NCBI GenBank assembly: GCA_949752735.1
Contig: OX457041.1
Location: 26,776,705 to 26,840,704 of the forward strand
DNA: 64,000 nucleotides
Direction: 5' to 3'
Source: Lumbricus terrestris
Taxonomy: Eukaryota; Annelida; Clitellata; Crassiclitellata; Lumbricidae
A program made the position numbers and the translations under genes. The notes under the pieces are model-generated. The model searched no databases and was not told where the DNA came from. It saw only the letters and a list, made by a program, of their open reading frames with translations. This document shows positions 1-11,631 of this stretch, one piece after another. Position 1 is the stretch's first letter; every line of letters starts with the position of its first letter.

Positions 1-178
1 GAAATTTTCGAAGGGGGAGGGCGAAGATATTTGGTCTTGGATCTGGAACAAAAATTTCGTCGCATCTGATGACCTTTTTTAGTCGTTTCGTCGAAATCTC
101 GGGCAAAAACTTTATAACTATTTCCCAAAAAATATACCATTTTCCAAAATAGCTGATAACCTTTCTTTGAACAATTCT
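1..178 (+). mobile_element. hAT-family fragment cut by the window edge
   Basis: The sequence matches the left part of the hAT element at 11632-14079. Shared features are a GAATTTTCGAAGGGGG start and the hairpin word TGATGAC-TTTTTTAGTC followed by a CGAAAT block. The outer terminal repeat would lie before base 1. No coding sequence is seen. Confidence 0.55.
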
Positions 179-179
179 C

Positions 180-985
180 CTATCGCTCTTCGTTTTGGTT
201 GCAGATTGTGCATGGTATTTCTCCAGCATAGTTCCCCGAAATTGATTATCAATACATCGGGTTCAATTAAATCCGGAGATTTGGGAGCATTGGCTTTCTA
301 AATGAAACCAAAACCATTGACATCGCGCCGATTTCTTTTCATCCATGGTGCACGCAAAACTCTTAACTCTCAGCTTAACTCTTAATTTCTGCACACTCAC
401 TGTTTATCAGAGTATGAGCGGTGCTCGAAGATTTATACGGTATAGTTCGAGGACCTTGCTCATGAAGTGTCTGAATAAACATTTTGTCTGTCATTGACAG
501 TTTTACTATTTTCATTTTTTTTAGATATTTGAATTTCATTGCTTTAATAGCAAATTTATTAATCTGACACATTCCTTATTCAGCAACTTGATCGTCATCT
601 TGCTAAGTGACTTCACAGTGGCGTGCAGCTACGCTGGTGCCCTGTTTCTGTTTAAATAACGATATTATAATTATTATCGTAACGATAATAATTATTATCT
701 GTCAATATCAAGGCTTTTTGATAACAATTATTTGACATGAGACTTAATAAATCGTGTTTTTGTTCCTTTTTGTTACATTACGTTTTTGAATCGTCAAAAA
801 TGTGGGTGGCCTCACTAGAAGTGATATAACTTTTGTTCTGCCTGAAATATTGTGATGAAATCAAGCCATCATGTGTAAATATGAATTGTCGTTAAGCCTG
901 TAAAATTTCTTTTCGAAATTATTAGACCTACTTCTGGCCAAGATGTTGGCAAAAAACCGTATGGGGTCTTTTTTAAGGCCAACCC
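180..985 (-). mobile_element. Decayed mariner-like transposon, right part
   Basis: This block aligns by eye with 48220-49550, including a shared stretch around GGTTGCAG..TTCTCCAGCAT and the end of a mariner-type element (GGGTCTTTTTTAAGGCCAACCCTGTA). The right inverted repeat carries the family words ACGTTTTTGAATCGTCAAAAA and GGCCAAGATGTTGGCAAAAAACC. The transposase region (minus strand, about 205-560) has no long open frame, so it is a fossil. Confidence 0.6.
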
Positions 986-1074
986 TGTAAGCTTACATCA
1001 ACGTCTGACATCCATGCAAGCATGTATGGTTAGGCTATATTCTTCAGTAAATCTCATACTGCATGCCCCAATTC

Positions 1075-1480
1075 TGTAAGAGGTCTTTATAGACGGCATG
1101 GTCTGAACACCAAAAATGTAAATTTTCGTTCATGCATACTTTCACGCGGCATCATGGAATTCTAAACACGTATTTGCATATTATTGAACAGCCTGTAAAA
1201 TTTTATTTACAGTTCTTACCTCTGGCCAAGATATTGACAAAAAACCTTTGGGTTATATTTTTTGGTCCACCCTTCGCCTATAGAGTGCTATAAAAAAATT
1301 AATGTGCAAGTTTTCTTTGATGGAATTTTTAACAATATCAGAATATAATTATGTCTTGTCATAAAAAATCATTTCCATGAATGTTGCCGCATTCATATAT
1401 GAACGAAATTTCTTTAGAGCGAAGATACAAATTTCAAACTACATGTCTACTATACAAAACCATTTTTATTCTTCAATATA
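1075..1480. repeat. Unassigned interspersed repeat with a mariner end inside
   Basis: 1085-1185 is the reverse complement of 51655-51760, and 1255-1440 is the reverse complement of about 47665-47830. At 1190-1262 lies an isolated mariner right-end fragment (GGCCAAGATATTGACAAAAAACC ... TTTTTTGGTCCACCC). At least three copies of the host repeat exist in the window. I do not recognise the family and see no coding potential. Confidence 0.5.
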
Positions 1481-1499
1481 GGGTCTTAATTTCGTCATT

Positions 1500-1572
1500 A
1501 TGGGTGGATGGATGGATGAATGGATGGATGAATGGATGGGTTAATGCACGGATGGATGGATGGTGGACATAC

Positions 1573-1617
<45 letters not shown>

Positions 1618-1680
1618 CAGACTCGCGGGCGAATGGACGGACGGACACACGGACGGTCAAACATAGATATGCAGCCGGAC
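1500..1680. repeat. ATGG and TA microsatellites
   Basis: A GGATGGATGAATGG-type tetranucleotide tract (1503-1562) is followed by about 20 TA dinucleotides (1573-1612) and then GGACGGACGGAC-type repeats (1632-1660). Open frames across this block on both strands are repeat artefacts. Confidence 0.85.
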
Positions 1681-1819
1681 AAATAGGTATACAGACAGTC
1701 TCACAGGTGCATAACAAGCATGCAGGTATACATAAACTATATATATTTATGGGAATAAATGTGTGTATACGGATCGATAGCTTAAATGGATCAAAATAAA
1801 ATTACATTTTAAGAACTAG

Positions 1820-2575
1820 CATTAAATTTTGTATGCAGATGAATAGCCTTCAGACAATGGCCACGCACGCAGAAAAAAGAGAAAGAGCGAGAAGAAAAAA
1901 AACGATAGACAAAGAAATCCGTTTTGCCGACCGACCGACCGACCGACCGACGCACAGCACGCGCATCGCATCACGTCGACCACACACAAGCCCTCCATAT
2001 ATATATACATACGCTGCAGCCAGATGGACAAAGAGTCGTTCCAATGTCGTTGTCTTGTCATCCTTCTCCTCTTCTTCCTCATCCTCCTCCTCCTTCTCCT
2101 TTTTGCTGACGTCTTCCATCGTCATCGTCATCGTTTTCCAATGCTTTACCATCGATGTCGTCAAACATCTTCTCTGCAGCTGGAAATCGAATTTCCAAAT
2201 GCATTATTCTCTCCATCGTCGAACGCCGCCGTAGATTTTCCGCGCGTCCTGCTTCAGTCCGAACCTCCTCCTTTGCATGCGCACGCGCCGTTTGCCTTCG
2301 CCACAATAAGCGTCGTCTGACATCGTCTCTCTCCCTCTCTCTCTCTCTCCCTCTCTCTGTCTCTGTCTCTGTCTCTCTGTGTGTCTCTGACGCCCATCTG
2401 CAGCTCATGCGGCGGCGCACCGTGCACGCTGCAGCAACCGCCCACAGTCCGTCCAGGCGGCTGCCCGCGACGCTGGCCAATCGCAATCGGCGAGAGGAGT
2501 TTGAACGGACGACACCAATTGGCCAGAAGGACGATTCGTCATCACCACTGCATGTGTCGGTCGGTCTGTCTGTCT
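1820..2575. other. GC-richer unassigned region with short repeats
   Basis: Contains a CCGACCGA tetranucleotide tract (about 1927-1952), a TCCTC-rich stretch (2060-2100) and a CTCTCTGTCTCTGT tract (2320-2390). The sequence between is richer in CpG than its surroundings. An open frame of 167 codons runs from 2155 to 2658, but half of it is serine/leucine translation of the CT repeat and I recognise no domain. No gene is called. Confidence 0.4.
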
Positions 2576-3877
2576 GGCCAGGCAGGCCGGTGACTCGGCC
2601 TGCCGTGTTCGTATCCATGGCAACCAGCGCCTTCGCAATAAAGCATATCCTGCGCTGACGCCAGCTTAGACGAGCGCGCGAAAAAATGCTCAGTCCATTA
2701 TATATATATATATAAAGATTATATATATGCATGCGTCTGTACAGAGATGTGTAGATATATACCTGAATATAGATGTAGAATATTATGTTAATCTGGGGCA
2801 AGGAATGCCTACAAATGAGGGCTTTGTTATATAAACTGAAATGGAAATGTGTCAAAGAAAATGGAGGTTTTAAAAAACGTATAAAATGATGGGCAGGAAA
2901 ATGACGCGAGAGACAAAGGAGAGCACTTAGCCGAATTATGCAACAACGATGACCATATAGATATAGCTGCATATATAGGGGGGCCGTCCATAAATGACGT
3001 CACGCAATTTTGGACGATTTGATCCCCTCCCACCGTCACACGTTGTCTCAGAGTCATATAGGCCTACACCTCAAGTATGACGCCACCAGCTCTGTCTCCC
3101 CTCCCGAAAAAATATACCTGTTCATTTTATATGCAAATTTTTTAGTAATTTTTTTTAAATTTGTGGTATTTTTTATACAATTGCAAAATAAAGTAATTAG
3201 CCTATAACCATACAAATAGGCTATATATTTGAAACTATATAGAATGAAAATAATGGAGAGAGTATTAATTATTACAATCATTGTGCATTGCACAAAATTA
3301 AAAGTTCTTGCGGAATCATCATGATTATTAAGAATGTACAATAATTCGAAACAATCCAAACTATTGCGAGTCGATCTATTTATCGTACGTTCACATCGCT
3401 CATCATGTGTAAGCTAGCTTAAACTTAATTTTTCAGTAATTCTATAAACAAAATACAATATGTTTTTACCTGCTATTACGGCCGAAACTTTAATAATATA
3501 GGCCTATAATTTTAAAGACCCAATTCGGAGTATCATGCACTTATGGACGGTTTGTGCAAATGACGTCATCGATATTCATGGTTCAAAAATAAATTCTAAA
3601 GAAAACTATGTGGCACATTATTTTGCACCTTTAGGAGAAATTTTTAAATAAAGTTACTCATTTTGATGTTTGATGTCGTGACGTGACGTTACATTTATTA
3701 AAGCCCTCGATCCCCTCGTCACAAATCGTCAAAAAATGAGTGACCCCTCCCACTAAGGTGCGTGACATCATTTGTGGACGGTCCCCTCAAGCAGATGTAC
3801 ATGTTGGCATGCCAGAGATGCTATTGTCTGCAATGAATTGTTGTAGAAGTATATGCATCATTCATAATGACAAAAAA

Positions 3878-3878
3878 C

Positions 3879-3964
<86 letters not shown>

Positions 3965-3984
3965 AATGATGGTGGTGGTGGTGG

Positions 3985-4016
<32 letters not shown>

Positions 4017-4044
4017 GTGGTGGTGATGGTGGTGGTGGTGGTGG

Positions 4045-4118
<74 letters not shown>

Positions 4119-4136
4119 ATGGTGGTGTGGTGGTGG

Positions 4137-4168
<32 letters not shown>

Positions 4169-4190
4169 GTGGTGGTGATGATGGTGGTGG

Positions 4191-4222
<32 letters not shown>

Positions 4223-4244
4223 GTGGTGATGATGGTGGTGGTGG

Positions 4245-4282
<38 letters not shown>

Positions 4283-4490
4283 GTGTTGGTGGTGGTAGTG
4301 CACGGTGGCAGTGGTGGTTAGTAGTAGTGGTGGTGGTTAGTGGTGGTGGCGATGGTGGTGCGTGATGATGATGATGATGATGGTGTTGGTGATGGTGGTG
4401 GTGCACGGTGGCAGTGGTGGTTAGTGGTGGGTGGTGGTGGGTGGTGGTGATGGTGGTGATGGTGATGGTATAGTGATGATGATGATGATT
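3878..4490. repeat. Compound GAT/GGT trinucleotide array
   Basis: About 600 bp of alternating (GAT)n and (GGT)n runs with a partial higher-order pattern, for example CACGGTGGCAGTGGTGGTTAGT at about 4301 and 4404. All six frames stay open for long distances (poly-Asp/Gly, poly-Met/Val, poly-His, poly-Ile), which is a property of the repeat and not evidence of coding. Copy B holds only about 60 bp of pure GAT at the matching place (10919-10978), plus a second run at 11331-11430. Confidence 0.95.
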
Positions 4491-5369
4491 GGCTTTGTTG
4501 CCTGAATATTATTTTAATTGCAATCGATTGCAATGACTTCATGCAATCGGGTCGAGAGCACCTCGGAGTCGTTTCGCTCTATAAATACTCGACAAAAATA
4601 CAGTTACAATTGCACACACAGGAATAATACTTTTTTTACTATTTTCAACTGTTAAATAGGCATGTAATGTAATTGCAACTCATATAATTATACGATGAAC
4701 GGTCATCACAAGTTATATTACATGAGTGGAATTTAAATGTTTGGCAGCCGTGCAACGCGTCCATAACTTCACACGGATAATCTCACCAGCAACATCTGTC
4801 GAATAAAAATGTGATTCGAATTTTTTTAGCTCTAGTGTATATAGCTGCATAGATGGAGGCAGAATCGCGATGAACCGTTGCTTTCCGTGCCATGAATAAA
4901 GTTGTTGGAACAACACTATATATCACACTAAACCCTTCCTTTGAAATAATTACACAAGTATAGACTGTATATAATTATTTACCTATATGGAGCGGATAGT
5001 GATGTCAGAAGTTGACAAGATGTTCATTAAGTCCATATGCAACGCTCTTATTGTGCTCCTTTCTTCCTCTCTATAGATGTCTGCAGGGCATATATATGTA
5101 TATATAATTATATGCTCCTCTGTATAGGCCTAAGCTTATACATGTGCAGGTATACGTATTCAGGGCCCGTCAGACGCGTGTCATTCTCTCTTATATCATG
5201 CTCGAATACATCCTTGGTTACTCAGCGAAGCGTATCAGTGCATTCATTGTAGTAGTTTAAATACGTATATAACCCCAAATTACATATATATTTTATATAT
5301 ACATATATACATAGCGCATATACATATATAAGATATATGTAGCCTATAGTGATATATTTTGATATCCTT

Positions 5370-5414
<45 letters not shown>

Positions 5415-5689
5415 CAATTATTATGAATTCGCTTGTGTCTGAAGAATTTATAATTTTTAGGCCTTGGTTGTTTTGCGTATGCCATTTATTATGATATATG
5501 CAAAGTGCGTGTCCTGCATGCATGGTCAGCAATTCAGGGCCGTCTTGGAAACAGAGATCAGCTGCATGATTACACTGATGAAAAAGTCAGCTTATTATAT
5601 TCACGTCTGCAGCAGTGATTCATTATAATAACCCAGCAAAAGCAGAACTGGGCTGCTGAACTCGATATATACAAGAAATTATTATTATA

Positions 5690-6108
5690 TTTACATTCAT
5701 TCATTCATTTCGAGAATTTATATAACGCCTCTTCAAGAAACCTACTCAGAGGCGCTTCAGCCCATGCAGCCACAGCTAAAAAGGTAGGATTTGAGCGACT
5801 TACAAAAGGAAGGTGAAATTATCTTATGGGCATAAGTCGTAAGGTTAGTGGGAGGCCATTCAAGATATATCGGGACCCACAACATAGAAAAGGCTCGGCG
5901 CTGTCCGATATAGAAGTGCGAGCTCGAGGAACAATAAGTTCTCCCGTTGCCGCAGAGCGAAGAGCACGACGGGCTGCAAGGTCGGAGACAGGTATACAAA
6001 GGCTAGGCAAATAAGAAGGAGCACAATCAAGAAGGCATCGCCAAACAAGTGCAGCAACTCGGTATGAGATGCGCTGTGAAACAGGGAGCCAGTGAAGAAC
6101 GTCACGCA
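5690..6108 (-). pseudogene. 5'-truncated LINE: end of reverse transcriptase ORF and 3' tail
   Basis: Read on the minus strand, the first codons (from about 6109) encode DVLHWLPVSQRISYRVAALV, the very typical C-terminal segment of CR1/L2/RTE-like non-LTR reverse transcriptases. It continues with LDCAPSYLPSLC and RRALRSAA motifs. One frameshift near 5830 is needed to reach the final SFCKSLKSYLF segment. After the ORF comes a 3' end with GCGCCTCTGAGTAGG...TATATAA and an (ATGA)n tail at 5693-5709. It is absent from copy B of the segmental duplication, so it inserted after the duplication or was lost from B. Confidence 0.85.
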
Positions 6109-6228
6109 TATATGTTGAAATCCTATAATTATTTTTATCATTACTATATAAAATGACATCTTAAAAGGGTATACCATTACAAATTTACAATATCCATGGA
6201 CACTCTCAAAAAATTATTATTGTAAGTA

Positions 6229-6435
6229 CAGGGTGCGCCAAAAAAGACCCCTCTAGGTTTTTTGCCAATATCTTGGCCAGAAGTAAGAATTTCGAAATGA
6301 AATTTTGCAGTCTTAAAGACAATTCACATTTACACATGATGGTCAGATTTCATCAAAATATTTCAAGCACAACAAAAGTTATAACACTTTTATCCGTTTT
6401 TTGACGATTTAAAAACGCGACGCAACAAAATGAAT
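6229..6435 (+). mobile_element. Mariner-like left inverted repeat, isolated
   Basis: Starts TA|CAGGGTGCGCCAAAAAAGACC and continues with GGTTTTTTGCCAATATCTTGGCC and GTTTTTTGACGATTTAAAAACGCGACGC, the ~210-bp end unit of the family seen complete at 29130-30096. No matching right end is found nearby. It sits exactly where copies A and B of the segmental duplication stop matching. Confidence 0.7.
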
Positions 6436-6959
6436 ACATCTATATACGAATAGTTGGCTATATATATATAAATAATTATATATTGAATTGCATAGTTTAT
6501 AACTCACCTGTCCTGTGTAAAATTTTCTAATGATAAATTGCAATGACTGGTTTAATTCCATGCATATGTGTATACCTACAAACATTCGGATTATACGGAT
6601 ATACATATATATAATATACAATTATACATATATATATAGTACTCATGCATAGACTCACATGCACACATGCATGCACACAGACAAAATGCATAAATACATC
6701 AGCACAAATGCTATACATAAATATATACATGTATATATATATATACATGTATATATGCCTGTATTTACTCGGCATAATTCTTGCACTATTGTTCGCCTGC
6801 ATTCAATATATAATTGCAGGCTGCTTCAGTGTTCCATTTGTCATGGACAAAATTGTCATTGCGCAATAAAACACATTGCAGCTTAAAGCCACACAGTTGC
6901 AAACCTATATGAAAACCCATTTAATAAGGATATCAATATGAACACATAAATAAATACAC

Positions 6960-7816
6960 AGACTCATATATACACATACGTACATACATACTTGCATACT
7001 TGCATACATGCATACATACACACATGCATACATGCATACATGCATACATACATGCATACATACATACATACATACCTACATACATACCTACGTACATACA
7101 TACATGCATACATACATACATGCATACATACATACATACATACATACTAGCATACATACATACATACATACATGCATACATACATATATACATACTAGCA
7201 TACATACATACATACATACATACATGCATGCATACATACATACATACATACATACATACATACATACATACATACATACATACATACATACATACATACA
7301 TACATACATACATACATACATACATACATACATACATACATACATACATACATACATACATTACATACATACATTACATACATGCATGCATGCATGCATA
7401 CATACATACATACATACATACATACATACATACATACATACATACATACATACATACATACATACATACATACATACATACATACATACATACATACATA
7501 CATACATACTAGCATACATACATACATACATACATGCATACATACATATATACATACTAGCATACATACATACATACATACATACATACATGCATACATA
7601 CATACATACATACATACATACATACATACATACATACATACATACATACATACATACATACATACATACATACATACATACATACATACATACATACATA
7701 CATACATACATACATACTTGCATGCATACAAAAACATACATACACACATACATACATACATACATACATACATACATACATACATACATACATACATACA
7801 TACATACATACATACA

Positions 7817-7850
<34 letters not shown>

Positions 7851-7900
7851 CATACATACATACATACATACATACATACATACATACATACATACACACG
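6960..7900. repeat. (CATA)n tetranucleotide microsatellite with 360-bp higher-order copy
   Basis: About 940 bp of CATA/TACA repeats with CATG variants. A variant block with two CATACTAGCAT marks and a CATATATACATA mark occurs at 7144-7230 and again at 7504-7590, exactly 360 bp apart. Long Tyr-Ile-His-Thr and Met-Tyr-Val-Cys open frames on both strands are artefacts. Confidence 0.95.
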
Positions 7901-7979
7901 TATACAAGACTATACACACGCAACAGAAGCCTTTGTCAAAGGCTTGATTGTTCATCACAGCATGCGACCATCTTCAATG

Positions 7980-8256
7980 CCATTCGTAATCATAAGTGTC
8001 ATATATATACATGTATATAGGCTTTTATTGTTATGAATAATTATATATGTAATGGACAGAAATATATATGTAACATATACATATATATATATATATATAT
8101 ATATCGTCTGCGTGAACATTACAATATCAACATCAGATCTCAATATATAGGACATTATTCGCTGAAGTGAATAGCGCAACAAAAGAGAAACGGATGATAC
8201 ATATGAATATATATATATATATATAAACTGTATACATAATATATATGCTGATCGGC

Positions 8257-8294
<38 letters not shown>

Positions 8295-8300
8295 CATGTA
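7980..8300. repeat. TA-rich microsatellite cluster
   Basis: Runs of TA at about 8083-8105, 8205-8225 and 8259-8291 are separated by short AT-rich spacers. No coding evidence is seen. Confidence 0.8.
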
Positions 8301-9306
8301 TACATCATATAAATACATATATATGCACAATCATAATTGTGAGATGCATGCGCATACAGCGAGAGCAGGAAGCCAGTGCAAAACACCACATTGCATTGAA
8401 TTAAGGCATGCAGAAGCCATGCATGCACGCAGCTGCATGGGGCAGATTTTAGAATAATATTACAATTTACAAGCTGAGCGGATCATGCAGCAGATAAGAG
8501 CGAATTAGGATGCGGTCAAGAGATGCTTCTTATGTTTATTAAGGCAGATGAGTTACTGCAGCTTCCGATCAACAATGAACGACTCCACTGTATCTGTCTG
8601 TCTGCAGGGCTGACTGCTGGCCAGGCCGGTGACTCGGCCTGCCGTGTTCGTTTCCATGGCAACCAGCGCCTTCGCAATAAAGCATATCCTGCGCTGACGC
8701 CAGCTTAGACGAGCGCGCGAAAAAATGCTCAGTCCATTATATATATACAGATTATATATATGCATGCGTCTGTACAGAGATGTGTAGATATACCTGAATA
8801 TAGATGTAGAATATTATGTTAATCTGGGGCAGGGAATGCCTACAAATGAGGGCTTTGTTATATAAACTGAAATGGAAATGTGTCAAAGAAAATGGAGGTT
8901 TTAAAAAACGTATAAAATGATAGGCGGGAAAATGACGCGAGAGACAAAGGAGAGCACTTAGTCGAATTATGCAACAACGATGACCAAATATATATAGGTC
9001 TATAGGGGGGCCGTCCATAAATGACGTGGCGCAATTTTGGACGATTTGATCCCCTCCCACCGTCACACGTTGTCTCATGCAGAGTCATATACCCCTCAAG
9101 TATGACGCCACAAGCTCTGTCCGTCCCCCCGAAAAAATATGCCTGTTCATATTATATGCAAATTTTTAGTAATTTTTTTTATTTATAAATTTTTGGTAAT
9201 TTTTTATACAATTGCAAAATAAAGTAATTGGCCTATAACCATACAAATTGGCTATATATTTGAAACTATTTAGAATGAAAAAAACGGAGACAGTATTAAT
9301 TATTAC

Positions 9307-10302
9307 TAGGGCTGTTGTTCGATTAAAAATTTTAATCGAAATTAATCGCGCGAAAATTTTTTTTATCGCAATTAACTGCAAATTAATCGCAATACGTTTC
9401 CTTGAAATATGTTAATTTTACTATTTTATAAGGACCCCTGAAGCATAAAATTTTAATGACTGAATGCATTCTTTCTATTGCAAACCTATTTAATAATATT
9501 TGGCTTAGGCCTATTGAATTTCTGCATTTAGTTTATTGAACAGTTTGTATGACAGACAGAACTGTAACACTGTTCAAATCAGTCAACTGCTCAAAATTCG
9601 TTAATTTGTTTCATTTGAGCCACCTTTCATTAAAATGACATAGGCCTAAATGTGAATTTAGACAACCGTTTTCTGACTATCAAGATTAATTATTTATTCA
9701 GCCATGCAGTTGTAGGCTATAGGCAGACCAATTTATTTACATTGGTCGGTCCAAGGGGTGCTCTTATTAATTAACAATAGTAGGTCAACTATTGATCCTC
9801 ATTATTTAGTCACAATTTTTCACAAGAGGTTGCGGTTCTTGCCAAACCTCGTCTCGGTTGTCCTTCTGTCCTTCTGTAAACATTTATCATTTAAAACCTG
9901 AAATCCATTGGCATTGCCATCTCATGAAGTTCAAGCAACGTAGTCTAACGTCTGACGGGGTGAGGAAAGACGAAACAACCTTAGTGGACGATGCAATGCG
10001 GCCGATGTCGACGGCTCATCGCTAGAGTTAAATGCATGTTTTGGTTCGCATGCAAGCGATAATTGAGCAAAGAATTGCTACGATAATACTCAAATTCTTT
10101 TTGGGAATATTTGCCAAAGAATGTATGATTATGTATCACTAGCTTTAAGTATGAGCCTTCCGTTAAAAACCAGTTTTTCTGCCTCTGATTCCATTTTAAT
10201 CAGATCTAATTAACGCGTACGATTAATGCGTTAAAAAGTTTAATCGCAAAATGTTTTAACGCGTTAATCGCACGCGTTAACGCGATTAAATCAGCAGCCC
10301 TA
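9307..10302. mobile_element. Non-autonomous hAT element (TAGGGCTG family), 996 bp
   Basis: Ends are TAGGGCTGTTGTTCGATTAA on the left and TTAAATCAGCAGCCCTA on the right, forming imperfect inverted repeats. It is flanked by the exact 8-bp direct repeat ATTATTAC (9299-9306 and 10303-10310). Both subterminal regions are rich in TTAATCG/CGATTAA words. No transposase-like frame is seen inside, so it depends on a partner element. Confidence 0.9.
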
Positions 10303-10918
10303 ATTATTACAATCATCGTGCATTGCACAAAATTAAAAGTTATTGCGGAATCACCACCATTATTAAGAATGTTTAATAACAATAATTCGAAACCATCCAA
10401 CTATTGCAAGTCGATCTATTGTATACGTTCACATCGCTCATTATGTATAAGCTATAGCTTAACCTTAATTTTCAGTAATTCTTATAAACAAAATACAATT
10501 TTTTTTATCTGGTTTTACGAAATAAAATATAATAATAGGCCTATAATTTCAAAGCTCCAATTCTGGGTATCACTTACGGACGGTTTGTGCAAATGACGTA
10601 ATCGATATTCATGGTTGAAAAATAAATTCAGATATAAGTGTCTATAGAAAAATTGTGTCACATTATTTTGCACATTTAAGTGAAATTTTTAAATATAGTT
10701 ACTCATTTTGATATTTGATGTCGTGACGTGACGTTACATTTCTTAAAGCCCTCCCCTCGTCTCAAATCGTCAAAAAATGTGTGACCCCTCTCACTAAGGT
10801 GCGTGACATCATTTATGGATTTATGGACGGTCCCTCAAGCAGAAGCGGGCATGCCAGAGATGCTATTGTCTGCAATGAATTGTTGCAGAAGTATGCTTCA
10901 TTCATAATGACAGTAAAC

Positions 10919-10978
<60 letters not shown>
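10919..10978. repeat. (GAT)n microsatellite, copy B
   Basis: About 20 GAT units. This is the shorter counterpart of the array at 3878-4490. Confidence 0.9.
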
Positions 10979-11009
10979 GTGTTGGTGCATGGTGGTGGTT
11001 AGTTGTGGT

Positions 11010-11283
11010 CAGTGGCGTAGCCAGGAATTTATGATGGGGGGTGGGGGGAGTTTGGCTTTTCTTGGTCTGGCCGGACGCCCTTTCTGACACCAACCCAGCA
11101 GTATTACAGTAAATAAAAAGGGAATAAAGTAACAAAGGGTACAAAGTAAGTAAGAAAAGCAATTGTTACTACATGCAATTGTTTTGTTTTTCTTACTTAA
11201 GGGGATAAATAACCTTTAAAAAAACTTTTTCCCTTGGCCAATGGGGGTATAACCCCCGAAATCCCCCCTTGTCTACGCCACTG
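11010..11283. mobile_element. hAT MITE, CAGTGGCGTAGCC family, 274 bp
   Basis: Starts CAGTGGCGTAGCCAGGAATTT and ends CCTTGTCTACGCCACTG. It is flanked by the exact 8-bp repeat GTTGTGGT (11002-11009 and 11284-11291). The interior has a GGGAATAAAGTAACAAAGGG segment shared with the second copy at 31323-31593. It has no coding capacity. Confidence 0.9.
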
Positions 11284-11329
11284 GTTGTGGTGGTGGTGAG
11301 GTGGTGGTGAGGGTGGTGTTGATGCATGG

Positions 11330-11330
<1 letters not shown>

Positions 11331-11391
<61 letters not shown>

Positions 11392-11480
11392 GTGATGGCG
11401 TGTGGTGATGGTGGTGATGATGATGATGATTATTATTATTATTATTATTATTATGAATTTTTGATGATGATGATCTTAGT
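11331..11480. repeat. (GAT)n and (ATT)n microsatellite
   Basis: GAT runs from 11331 to about 11392, then mixed GAT/GGT and an ATT run (11428-11452). It is part of the copy B equivalent of the GAT/GGT array. Confidence 0.85.
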
Positions 11481-11631
11481 GGCGATGTAGCCTGAATATC
11501 ATTTGAATTGCAATCTATTGCAATGACTTCATGCAATCGGGTCGAGAGCACCTCCGAGTCGTTTCGCTCTATATAAAAATGCTCCACAAAAAATACACTT
11601 ACAATTGCACAAACAGTATAATAATAATTGT

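Larger units (their letters stand above)
2580..6225 (+). repeat. Segmental duplication, copy A
   Basis: This block is repeated in the same orientation at 8620-15295. Matching anchors include GACTCGGCCTGCCGTGTTCG (2592 and 8630), the CTCAGTCCATTATATATA junction, GGGGGGCCGTCCATAAATGACG (2980 and 9006), TTCATGCAATCGGGTCGAGAGC (4539 and 11529), and TCAGCTTATTATA near 5590 and 15020. Differences are mainly microsatellite length and transposon insertions. Copy A uniquely carries a truncated LINE at about 5690-6108. Confidence 0.85.

Noticed and set aside
2155..2658. 167-codon frame in the GC-richer region
   Set aside because: It runs through a CT microsatellite, has no recognisable domain, and has competing frames on both strands. 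It might hide a short exon, but nothing supports it.
3740..4406. Open frames of 160-193 codons on both strands across the GAT/GGT array
   Set aside because: Poly-Asp, poly-His, poly-Met and poly-Ile frames exist in all phases because the repeat unit is three bases without stops. There is no unique sequence, splice context or domain.
7000..8036. Frames of up to 342 codons (Tyr-Ile-His-Thr repeats) in the CATA array
   Set aside because: A four-base repeat without stops is open in several frames on both strands. This is not coding evidence.
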